64,000 bases of DNA from the NCBI GenBank assembly GCA_951801245.1, contig CATOMC010000007.1, positions 31,383 through 95,382 on the forward strand, given 5' to 3'. The notes below the pieces were generated by a model. The model searched no databases. It was not told where the DNA came from and saw nothing but the letters and a program-made list of their open reading frames with translations. Position 1 is the first letter of the stretch. Each line of letters starts with the position of its first letter. The translations under genes and the position numbers were made by a program. Shown here one piece after another: positions 8,601 to 15,197 of the stretch. Origin of the DNA: an uncultured Lachnospiraceae bacterium (GTDB taxonomy: Bacteria; Bacillota_A; Clostridia; Lachnospirales; Lachnospiraceae).

Positions 8601-9240
8601 TAGCGGATTAAAGGACGAGATCCGTAAACTGGGTGACGTGAATGTAAACGCCATCGAGGATTACCGGAATCTGATGGAGCGATATACGTTTTTAAAGGCC
8701 CAGCATGATGATCTGGTGGAGGCAGAGAAGACCCTGCTTGGCATCATCGAGGAGCTGGATACGTCCATGCGCAAGCAGTTTAATGAGAAGTTCGACCAGA
8801 TCAACCGAGAGTTTGATAAGGTCTTTAAAGAACTATTTGGCGGCGGCAAAGGTACATTGGAACTGATCGAAGACGAAGATGTACTGGAAGCGGGGATCCG
8901 CGTGATCGCACAGCCGCCGGGCAAGAAACTGGTGAACATGATGCAGATGTCCGGCGGAGAGAAATCACTGACGGCAATCTGTCTGCTGTTTGCGATTCAG
9001 AATCTAAAGCCTTCGCCCTTCTGTCTTCTGGATGAGATCGAGGCGGCGCTGGATGAGAGTAATGTGACCAGATTTGCCAAGTATCTGCATAAGCTGACGA
9101 AGAATACGCAGTTTATTGTGATCACACACAGACGCGGTACGATGGAAAAAGCGGACAGGCTGTATGGTATCACCATGCAGGAAAAAGGAATCTCCACATT
9201 GGTAAGTGTGAATCTGATCGATAAGGAACTGGATGATTAG
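5680..9240 (+). CDS. smc: Chromosome segregation protein SMC
   Basis: SMC ATPase, the core of the bacterial condensin complex with ScpA and ScpB, which compacts and separates chromosomes. The 1186 residues have the full layout: N-terminal ATPase half with Walker A GPNGSGKSN near residue 32, long coiled coil, hinge around residues 500-660 (GVVGMADALV, VPGGAISGG), a second coiled coil, and the C-terminal half with signature MQMSGGEKSL near 1090 and Walker B CLLDEIEAALDE near 1115. The start has GAGG at a slightly close spacing. smc next to rnc and ftsY is a classic Firmicutes cluster. Confidence 0.98.
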   Translation: MYLKSIEVHGFKSFANKITFKFHNGITGIVGPNGSGKSNVADAVRWVLGEQRIKQLRGASMQDVIFSGTEMRKPLGYAYVAITLDNSDHQLAIDYDEVTVSRRLYRSGESEYMLNGTACRLKDVNELFYDTGIGKEGYSIIGQGQIDKILSGKPEERRELFDEAAGIVKFKRRKYAAQKKLEDEKQNLVRVNDILAELEKQTGPLEKQAEKARVYLRKKEELKTLDVNVFLLENVRVRQQLVDVEGKLNIATGDLQETTDRYESIKEEYERIQGRIEQLDQEIEAARATLTDTGVMRSKLEGEINVLKEQIHSAEGNEEHLQNRIRSISEQLSERDKERDTILADKKEIDDKLSALEEERTQARELLEKTQREIEELNNNIESGKNTIIDALNSRATIKSKLGRFDTMFEQVSIRKAELNSRLLRAKSDEAEQTETIKKLEEEFEAITISIKELTEQQELMDERLAGVREELAGKDQKLRDTQILYHQQKSKLEALSNLTERYEGYGGSVKAVMEHKDSEKGIIGVVADIIKVDAKYETAIETALGGNIQNIVTEDEETAKRMIGFLKKAKAGRATFLPLTSITHPQEFKNPEALKEKGVVGMADALVKIDKKYQNVAKAMLGRIMVVDHVDNAVKIARKFDYGIRMVTLEGELLVPGGAISGGAFKNNSNLLGRRREMEELEKKVKQYLTDIDKILNDIEETKKGRNRMRLELEDIKGQIQRKFIEQNTARMNVMQAEEKKNETAEGFDELKIEEKDIETQIKEIQAGKDEASAELEASENLEKNVEVQIAGFQATLETKRAEESAQSSKVSEWDVEVEKMRQSADFQRQNLERVESERARYTAELNEVKEGLHLGKEEVERKKESILEIEKTIAASHTAQSDAEQKLKEDIETKEELVGKQKNFFTSREELSERMTALDKEVYRLGSQKERMEESIESQINYMWNEYEITLSDAESLKNEEMNDLPAMKKSISGLKDEIRKLGDVNVNAIEDYRNLMERYTFLKAQHDDLVEAEKTLLGIIEELDTSMRKQFNEKFDQINREFDKVFKELFGGGKGTLELIEDEDVLEAGIRVIAQPPGKKLVNMMQMSGGEKSLTAICLLFAIQNLKPSPFCLLDEIEAALDESNVTRFAKYLHKLTKNTQFIVITHRRGTMEKADRLYGITMQEKGISTLVSVNLIDKELDD

Positions 9241-9272
9241 AGACGCCGTGAAGTGGAATCATGGAGGTTGGT

Positions 9273-10235
9273 ATGGGCGAAGAGAAGAAAGGGTTTTTTA
9301 AAAGGCTGCGGGAAGGTCTTACCAAGACAAGAGATAATATTGTACATGGGATCGACTCCGTCTTTAACGGTTTTTCCACGATTGATGAGGAGTTCTATGA
9401 GGAGTTGGAAGAGATCCTGATCATGGGCGACATCGGTGTGGAAGCTACGGAGGCGATTTTAGAGAGGCTAAGAGAGCAGGTGAAAGAAAATCATATCAAG
9501 GAGCCTGCCGCCTGCAAGGAATATCTGATCCAGAATATCAAGGAGCAGATGCAGGTGGAAGAGGCGGCCTATGATTTTGAGAGCAGACAGTCCGTGGTGC
9601 TGGTGATCGGTGTCAACGGGGTGGGCAAGACCACCACAGTGGGCAAGCTTGCAGGCAAGTTGAAAGGCCAGGGCAGAAAGGTGCTGATCGCGGCGGCGGA
9701 TACGTTCCGCGCGGCGGCGGGAGAGCAGCTTGGCGAATGGGCTAACCGCGCCGGGGTTGACATCATCGGCGGCACGGAAGGCGCCGATCCGGCCAGTGTG
9801 ATCTATGACGCGGTGAGTGCGGCGAAGGCACGCAACGTGGACGTTTTGCTGTGTGACACTGCCGGACGGCTTCATAATAAGAAGAATCTGATGGAAGAAC
9901 TGAAAAAGATCAACCGGATCATCAGCAAAGAATTTCCGAATGCCCACAGGGAGAATCTGGTGGTGCTAGACGGTACCACAGGGCAGAATGCCTTACAGCA
10001 GGCGAAAGAATTCAGCGAGGTAGCGGATCTGACCGGGATCATTTTAACGAAACTCGACGGGACGGCCAAGGGCGGTATCGCGGTGGCAATCCAGTCGCAG
10101 TTACAGATTCCGGTGAAATATATCGGCGTGGGAGAGACTATTGAGGATTTACAAAAGTTCGATGCCGGTCAGTTTGTGGATGCACTTTTTGATGTGGATA
10201 TTGCAGAGGAAGAGAAAGAGGAGGAGAACTTCTAA
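9273..10235 (+). CDS. ftsY: Signal recognition particle receptor FtsY
   Basis: GTPase that docks the Ffh/SRP-ribosome complex at the membrane for co-translational insertion. The 320 residues hold an N domain of about 100 residues, then the G domain with G1 GVNGVGKTTTVGKLA, the DTFRAAAGEQL motif, DTAGRLHNK and TKLDGTAKGG. There is no long acidic A domain, as usual in Firmicutes. ATG 9273 is preferred to ATG 9261 because GGAGG (9263-9267) then has ideal spacing. Its partner ffh is at 19.2 kb. Confidence 0.97.
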   Translation: MGEEKKGFFKRLREGLTKTRDNIVHGIDSVFNGFSTIDEEFYEELEEILIMGDIGVEATEAILERLREQVKENHIKEPAACKEYLIQNIKEQMQVEEAAYDFESRQSVVLVIGVNGVGKTTTVGKLAGKLKGQGRKVLIAAADTFRAAAGEQLGEWANRAGVDIIGGTEGADPASVIYDAVSAAKARNVDVLLCDTAGRLHNKKNLMEELKKINRIISKEFPNAHRENLVVLDGTTGQNALQQAKEFSEVADLTGIILTKLDGTAKGGIAVAIQSQLQIPVKYIGVGETIEDLQKFDAGQFVDALFDVDIAEEEKEEENF

Positions 10236-10284
10236 AGACGTCTATACATGAGACAATCTACCGGTGAAAGAGAGGGAAGGAAAG

Positions 10285-11508
10285 ATGGGAACGAAAGAAT
10301 TGTCATTGGATAAGTTTGAGGAAGCTTATGAGATCGTGAAGGAGGTCGCTTCGGAGACGAAATTAGTCTACAGTGACTATTTCAGTGCACAGACCGACAA
10401 CAAGGTTTATTTGAAGCCGGAAAATATGCAGTTGACGGGAGCTTATAAGCTGCGAGGCGCTTATTATAAGATAAGTACGCTCACAAAGGAAGAGCGGGAG
10501 AAGGGACTGATCACGGCTTCCGCGGGCAACCACGCGCAGGGTGTTGCCTATGCGGCGAAATGTTACGGGGTCAAGGCAGTAATCGTGATGCCGACTACTA
10601 CGCCGCTCATTAAGGTAAACCGTACGAAGAGTTATGGAGCAGAGGTGGTTCTGTACGGGGACGTGTATGATGAAGCCTGCGCTCATGCCTACGAACTGGC
10701 CAAAGAGCACGGCTATACTTTCGTGCATCCTTTTGACGATCTGGATGTTGCTACGGGGCAGGGAACCATAGCGATGGAGATTATCAAGGAACTTCCGCTG
10801 GTAGATTATATTCTGGTTCCCATTGGCGGCGGCGGACTTGCCACCGGGGTGTCGACACTGGCGAAGCTGTTAAACCCGAAGATCAAAGTCATCGGTGTGG
10901 AACCTGCAGGGGCCAACTGTATGGAGGCGTCTATAAAGTCCGGGAAAGTGCTGACGCTTGACAAAGTCAATACGATAGCAGACGGCACGGCCGTCAAGAC
11001 ACCGGGAGAGAATATCTTCCCTTATGTGAGCAAGAATCTGGATGGTATCATTACCGTGGAAGATGAGGAACTGGTCGTTGCATTCCTGGATATGGTGGAG
11101 AACCATAAGATGGTGGTGGAAAATTCGGGGCTTCTCACCGTGGCGGCTTTGAAACATCTGGATGTGAAACACAAAAAGATCGTAGCCATCTTAAGCGGCG
11201 GTAATATGGATGTGATCACCATGTCCTCTGTGGTACAGCAGGGGCTGGTGCTTCGAGACAGGATCTTTACGGTGTCAGTGCTTTTGCCGGATAAGCCGGG
11301 AGAACTGAGCAGGGTATCCGATGTGATTGCAAAAGAGAACGGCAACGTGATCAAATTGGAGCATAACCAGTTCGTATCCATCAACCGCAATGCGGCTGTG
11401 GAACTTCGGATCACACTGGAGGCTTACGGGACACAGCACAAGAACCAGATCATCAACGCGCTTAACGAACATGGGTATCAGCCTAAGTTAGTCCGTGCGA
11501 GTATTTAA
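10285..11508 (+). CDS. ilvA: Threonine ammonia-lyase with ACT domain
   Basis: A PLP enzyme that deaminates threonine to 2-oxobutanoate, for isoleucine synthesis or threonine fermentation. The 407 residues contain the PLP lysine region TGAYKLRGAYY, ASAGNHAQGVA, the glycine loop PIGGGGLATG and a C-terminal ACT-type domain from about residue 325 (RIFTVSVLLPDKPGELSRVSD). The single ACT domain and length fit the short form often annotated IlvA or TdcB, so a biosynthetic versus catabolic role is undecided. ATG 10285 has GGGAAGGAAAG upstream; an in-frame GTG at 10264 is less likely. Confidence 0.9.
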   Translation: MGTKELSLDKFEEAYEIVKEVASETKLVYSDYFSAQTDNKVYLKPENMQLTGAYKLRGAYYKISTLTKEEREKGLITASAGNHAQGVAYAAKCYGVKAVIVMPTTTPLIKVNRTKSYGAEVVLYGDVYDEACAHAYELAKEHGYTFVHPFDDLDVATGQGTIAMEIIKELPLVDYILVPIGGGGLATGVSTLAKLLNPKIKVIGVEPAGANCMEASIKSGKVLTLDKVNTIADGTAVKTPGENIFPYVSKNLDGIITVEDEELVVAFLDMVENHKMVVENSGLLTVAALKHLDVKHKKIVAILSGGNMDVITMSSVVQQGLVLRDRIFTVSVLLPDKPGELSRVSDVIAKENGNVIKLEHNQFVSINRNAAVELRITLEAYGTQHKNQIINALNEHGYQPKLVRASI

Positions 11509-11608
11509 GAAGCCAGAGGGTCTGCTTACGGTTATGCTATTTGCACAATCATTACAGCGTTGAGATGAGTTTTGCAATTGCTTAATGTAATATATAAATA
11601 GTAAAGGA

Positions 11609-11648
11609 AACATTAAAATCCGTATAATATTATGCGGATTTTAATGTT
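11609..11648. repeat. Near-perfect 40-nt palindrome
   Basis: AACATTAAAATCCG (11609-11622) and CGGATTTTAATGTT (11635-11648) are perfect inverted copies. The 12-nt centre TATAATATTATG is itself almost palindromic. It lies between ilvA and yitT and lacks the GC-rich stem and T tract of an ordinary terminator. It could be a weak bidirectional terminator, an operator or a small mobile-repeat relic. Confidence 0.7.
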
Positions 11649-11701
11649 AAAATAGACTCAAAAGGGACATGCTATAGGTAAGAAGAGAGGCGGAAGTGTT
11701 C

Positions 11702-12601
11702 ATGGAGCAAGGGAATCACAGGAAATTTGCAAAAAATTTAAAAAAAAGCAAGACAGAAATGCTAAAGAAATATATTATTATATCAGCGGCAGCTTTTGTG
11801 TATGCTGCGGGTGTCAGCCTTTTTACGGATCCTAATGATATGGCGCCCGGCGGTGTGACCGGCATTTCCATTATTTTGAGCAGAATTGTGCCTGTGAGCA
11901 CCGGTACGCTTATCATGCTGATCAATATACCGATTCTGATCTTCGGCGTGTGGAAGTTCGGCCTGGGGCTGACCATTTCTTCCATCTATGCTACGGTACT
12001 GATATCGATGTTTACCAATCTGCTGGCGCCGTTAGGGGCGGCCACAGACGATATCCTGTTAGCGGCGCTTTCCGGCGGTGTGCTGATAGCGGTTTCGGTG
12101 GGAGTCATTTTCCGGGTGGGAGCGACTACCGGTGGTGTGGATATTATCATCAAGGCTCTGCGCCTTCGGTTTCCGCATTTAAAGACAGGTAAGATTTTCT
12201 TTATCATGGATGCCATGGTGGTTACCTTGTCGGGGGTTGTTTTCAGAGATATCAATGCTGCTTTATATGCGGCTATTTCTGCCATCTGCACGTCACTGGT
12301 GATGGATCTTGTGCTCTACGGCAGGGATGAGGCCAAACTGATCTATATTATCAGCAGTAACGCCGAACAGATCGCAAAGAGGCTTTTGGAGGATCTGGAT
12401 ATCGGTGTGACATATATAAAAGGGCAGGGCGCATATAGTGGAGATAACAAGAAAGTTATTATGTGTGTGGTGAAAAAGGCTGTCTCACCTCTGGCAGAGG
12501 AAATTGTCAAAGAGGAAGATTCCCATTCCTTTATGATTATTACAAGTGCTACGGAAGTGTTCGGAGAGGGGTACAAAAGCTACTTTAGTGAACGAATTTA
12601 A
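11702..12601 (+). CDS. YitT family membrane protein
   Basis: A 299-residue member of the YitT family (DUF161 membrane part plus DUF2179 cytoplasmic tail). The function is unknown; transport has been suggested for relatives. About five or six hydrophobic helices run from residue 22 to about 190, with the conserved DPNDMAPGGVTGISIIL loop after the first and GATTGGVDII in the middle. The soluble tail of about 90 residues contains the YIKGQGAYSG and VKEEDSHSFMIITSA motifs typical of DUF2179. ATG 11702 fits AGAGAGGCGG better than a GTG six bases earlier. The GH25 gene follows after 12 bases. Confidence 0.9.
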   Translation: MEQGNHRKFAKNLKKSKTEMLKKYIIISAAAFVYAAGVSLFTDPNDMAPGGVTGISIILSRIVPVSTGTLIMLINIPILIFGVWKFGLGLTISSIYATVLISMFTNLLAPLGAATDDILLAALSGGVLIAVSVGVIFRVGATTGGVDIIIKALRLRFPHLKTGKIFFIMDAMVVTLSGVVFRDINAALYAAISAICTSLVMDLVLYGRDEAKLIYIISSNAEQIAKRLLEDLDIGVTYIKGQGAYSGDNKKVIMCVVKKAVSPLAEEIVKEEDSHSFMIITSATEVFGEGYKSYFSERI

Positions 12602-12613
12602 AAAGGAGAGTCT

Positions 12614-13735
12614 ATGCGGGAAAATATTCAACAGAGCAAGAGACGTAAAAAGAAGCACAAAAGAAGTGAGAATGGTATTCTGGCAGGATCAATCCTTCTG
12701 TGTATTGTCACACTGGCATCTATCACCATTTGTCTGCTGATGATTTTTCAGAACCATGCCGCCCAGTTACAGAAGGTGGAAGTCATGAAGGAACTGGAGA
12801 CGGCCAGACAGGAAGTCGAGATGTCCTATACGCAGGATGAGGTGGATCAGATGATCCAGGAGACGATGAACCAGACCAGGGAACAGACCAGTGAGGAAGT
12901 GAGCGGTGAATTCTTAAGCAAAATGAAGGAGATGATGGAGGCGGGAGAAGGCGCAACGGAAATGCTCCGTTATTTCTTCCCGGAGGAGATCGTGGTGGCA
13001 GATACCGGCCGGTATTACTTCTTCCCCATACAGGATAATCTTGCGAAGCATACATACAACCAACTGGGATTCCAGATGGACGGAGACCAGGTCATGCATT
13101 ATTATGAAAACGGGGAACGGGTATCCCATAAAGGCATTGACGTATCCAAATATCAGGAATCCATCAACTGGAAGAAAGTAGCGGATGATGAGGTGGAGTA
13201 TGCTTTTATTCGTCTGGGAATCCGCGGTTATACCGAGGGAGAGATACTGGTAGATGATAACTTCCAGGAGAACATCAGGGGAGCGTTGGATCATGATATC
13301 GATGTGGGCGTCTACTTTTTTACCCAGGCGACCAGCGAGGCGGAGGCAGAAGAAGAGGCTGAGTTTGTGATCGATTCCATAGAGAAATACGATGTCACAT
13401 ATCCGGTGGTCTTAGACATAGAGTCGGTTTCCAACAAAAATGCAAGGGCGAATAACCTGACGAAGGAGGAGCGGACCAAATACTGTATCCTTTTTTGTGA
13501 AAAGATAAAAGAAGCAGGCTATACGCCGATGATTTATGGCAACTTAAAGACCTTTATGCTGCTGCTTGATATGGAGCAGTTAGAGGACTATGATAAATGG
13601 TTTGCTTATTATGATGAGCAGATGTATTTTCCTTATGCGTTCAAAATATGGCAGTATACCAGCACCGGAAAAGTATCCGGAATTGCAGGAGACGTGGATC
13701 TGAATATCAGCTTTGAGGATCTTAAGAGGGAATAA
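12614..13735 (+). CDS. Membrane-anchored GH25 muramidase
   Basis: A 373-residue glycoside hydrolase family 25 protein, a lysozyme-type enzyme cutting the glycan strands of peptidoglycan. A basic N terminus (KRRKKKHKR) and one transmembrane helix near residues 24-45 anchor it facing outward. A Glu/Gln-rich coiled-coil stalk of about 50 residues follows. The catalytic domain starts near residue 175 with KGIDVSKYQ, with GVYFFTQA, PVVLDIES and DVDLNIS as family motifs; the Asp and Glu of VVLDIES are the expected catalytic residues. A second GH25 protein lies at 56 kb. Confidence 0.92.
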   Translation: MRENIQQSKRRKKKHKRSENGILAGSILLCIVTLASITICLLMIFQNHAAQLQKVEVMKELETARQEVEMSYTQDEVDQMIQETMNQTREQTSEEVSGEFLSKMKEMMEAGEGATEMLRYFFPEEIVVADTGRYYFFPIQDNLAKHTYNQLGFQMDGDQVMHYYENGERVSHKGIDVSKYQESINWKKVADDEVEYAFIRLGIRGYTEGEILVDDNFQENIRGALDHDIDVGVYFFTQATSEAEAEEEAEFVIDSIEKYDVTYPVVLDIESVSNKNARANNLTKEERTKYCILFCEKIKEAGYTPMIYGNLKTFMLLLDMEQLEDYDKWFAYYDEQMYFPYAFKIWQYTSTGKVSGIAGDVDLNISFEDLKRE

Positions 13736-13813
13736 CTTTTATGCGTTCGCCTGCTGGCGCTATTCACAGGGCCTCCTTGAGTATTTTATATCTGCTCAGG
13801 CTGGTATTGGCGG

Positions 13814-13843
13814 TTGTCATAAAAGAGTAATTCATGATATAAT
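13814..13843 (+). promoter_or_regulatory. Promoter of the DUF1905/C39-like gene
   Basis: TTGTCA (13814-13819) and TATAAT (13838-13843) are 18 bases apart. The transcript would carry a leader of about 110 bases before the ATG at 13962. Confidence 0.7.
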
Positions 13844-13849
13844 GTGCAC

Positions 13850-13961
13850 GGTGGCGGATTCCTGTTTGATAGGGCGAAGCCCGTGAGTTCAGGAAACCGT
13901 AGGTTTCTTGAACGGCATTGCACGCATATATAATAAATACACGAAAGGCGGGGTTACAGAT
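13850..13961 (+). promoter_or_regulatory. Structured 5' leader of the DUF1905/C39-like gene
   Basis: The leader contains a GGGCGAAGCCC hairpin near 13874-13884. A stronger hairpin, GTTCAGGAAACC / GGTTTCTTGAAC, occupies about 13888-13914 with a 3-nt loop and one G-U pair. Neither is followed by a T tract, so they do not look like terminators. I do not recognise a known riboswitch. Confidence 0.45.
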
Positions 13962-14630
13962 ATGAAATATGAATTTGAGGGTACAGTAGAATTTCGGGAG
14001 AATGAAAATGCGATTGCAGTTCCCTTTAATGTGTGGGAAGTATGCGAAAAGGTGGGTGATGCACCGGTAAGAGTTTGTTTTGATGATGTTTGTTTTATCT
14101 GCGATCTGCTGCCGAAGGGGCAGGGATATTATGATATTCCGGTCAGCAAGGATACCCTCTCTAAAGTGGAACTTGGCAAGAAATATCTGATTTCCATTGA
14201 GATCGTGGGGAATGTAGTGGGGATTGGAAGCAGCAGCCCTTACAGTGTGGAACATCCCATTCGTAAGATTGACGGGGTTGATCTGGTGACACAGCCCTGG
14301 GACGGACTTTGCGGGCAGTCTTGTATTGCCATGATAGCAGGTACAACCCTGGATGAAGCCTGTGATATCATGAAGTGCAGGGAGTGGCAGGCTAATATGA
14401 GCAAAATGATAGCAACTCTGGAGTATCTTGGCATCCGTCATGCGGACAAGATTGTCTATACACTGGGGAAGATTGTGGAACTGCCCAAGTGCTGTATTAT
14501 CATGGAACGTATGGGAAGATACAGCCATTATCTGGTGGGCTATGAAGGCAAGTACTATGATCCGAATCTGGGCGTGCTCAAAGAGTTTGATATGACTAAG
14601 GTAGTCGGCTATCTGGAGATCATCCAATAA
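13962..14630 (+). CDS. DUF1905 domain fused to C39-like cysteine peptidase domain
   Basis: A 222-residue two-domain protein with no signal peptide. Residues 1-85 resemble the small beta-barrel DUF1905 fold (KYEFEGTVEF, FNVWEVCEKVG, GYYDIPVSKDTLSKV). Residues 105-222 look like a C39-like papain-fold domain: QPWDGLCGQSCIAMIAG with candidate nucleophile Cys117, and GRYSHYLVGYEGKYYDPNLG with His189 and a following Asp. ATG 13962 is chosen over an upstream ATG within the leader because AAGGCGGGG lies before it and the DUF1905 domain begins there. It is monocistronic between its own promoter and terminator. Substrate unknown; peptidase activity is inferred from the motif. Confidence 0.7.
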   Translation: MKYEFEGTVEFRENENAIAVPFNVWEVCEKVGDAPVRVCFDDVCFICDLLPKGQGYYDIPVSKDTLSKVELGKKYLISIEIVGNVVGIGSSSPYSVEHPIRKIDGVDLVTQPWDGLCGQSCIAMIAGTTLDEACDIMKCREWQANMSKMIATLEYLGIRHADKIVYTLGKIVELPKCCIIMERMGRYSHYLVGYEGKYYDPNLGVLKEFDMTKVVGYLEIIQ

Positions 14631-14676
14631 GATAGCAGAAATTTATAAGGCATTAAATGATTGATAAAATATGGTG

Positions 14677-14726
14677 GGCATCTGCTTTACTAATTTAACA
14701 AATTGTAAAGCGGGTGCCTCTTTTTT
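14677..14726 (+). terminator. Intrinsic terminator
   Basis: A 14-bp stem GGCATCTGCTTTAC/GTAAAGCGGGTGCC with two G-U pairs is followed by TCTTTTTT. It closes the DUF1905/C39-like transcription unit. Confidence 0.85.
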
Positions 14727-14735
14727 CTGGAAAAT

Positions 14736-14791
14736 TTGACAATTTTTGGAAAAAACAGTATTATAATAAATGACTACAAAACATAGTCATT
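14736..14791 (+). promoter_or_regulatory. Promoter and operator of blaI/blaR1-like operon
   Basis: TTGACA (14736-14741) is followed after 17 bases by TATTAT (14759-14764), overlapping TATAAT (14762-14767). Directly downstream AATGACTA and TAGTCATT (14769-14776 and 14784-14791) form a perfect inverted repeat with the ACTACA core seen in BlaI/MecI operators. A looser ACTAC..ATAGT dyad follows at about 14793-14806. This position suits repression by the BlaI-like product of the first gene. Confidence 0.7.
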
Positions 14792-14826
14792 AACTACTGT
14801 TATAGTATAAAGAAATGAGGATAGGG

Positions 14827-15189
14827 ATGAAAAAGTTTTTTGGTATTTCTGAGGCAGAACAGGAAGTGATGGAGAAGCTTTGGGAGCAGAAGGACAGCAT
14901 TAAACAGTCCAGGCTCCTGACCTTGTTTGAGGAGGATGGTAAAGAGTGGAAACGGCAGACGCTCAACACTTTTCTGAGCAGGCTGGAGGACAAAGGTCTG
15001 GTGGAACGTAAAGACAGGGTCGTGAAAGCTGTATACAGTAAAGAAGAATACAGCTATATGCAGATGCAGGCGGCAATCGATCATATGTATGGGGGACGCC
15101 TGAGTAATTTTATGGCGGCTTTTGTGAAGAAGAACAAAATCGATGAGAGCGAAGCGAAGGAGTTGATCAGACTTTTGGAGGACAATTAG
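14827..15189 (+). CDS. blaI: BlaI/MecI/CopY-family repressor
   Basis: A 120-residue winged-helix repressor of the Penicillinase_R family. ISEAEQEVMEKLWEQ starts the DNA-binding domain, and QTLNTFLSRLEDKGLVERKDR is the recognition helix and wing; the C-terminal helices mediate dimerisation. Such repressors are cut by the sensor protease encoded next to them. The blaR1-like gene follows after eight bases. ATG 14827 is preferred to 14815 because GAGG lies six bases upstream. No beta-lactamase gene is nearby, so the target may be the operon itself or distant genes. Confidence 0.9.
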   Translation: MKKFFGISEAEQEVMEKLWEQKDSIKQSRLLTLFEEDGKEWKRQTLNTFLSRLEDKGLVERKDRVVKAVYSKEEYSYMQMQAAIDHMYGGRLSNFMAAFVKKNKIDESEAKELIRLLEDN

Positions 15190-15197
15190 GAGGACAG

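Noticed and set aside
13764..14627. Minus-strand open frame of 287 codons opposite the DUF1905/C39-like gene
   Set aside because: It mirrors a plus-strand gene with clear domains, promoter, ribosome binding site and terminator; the minus frame has no recognisable motif and no start signals.
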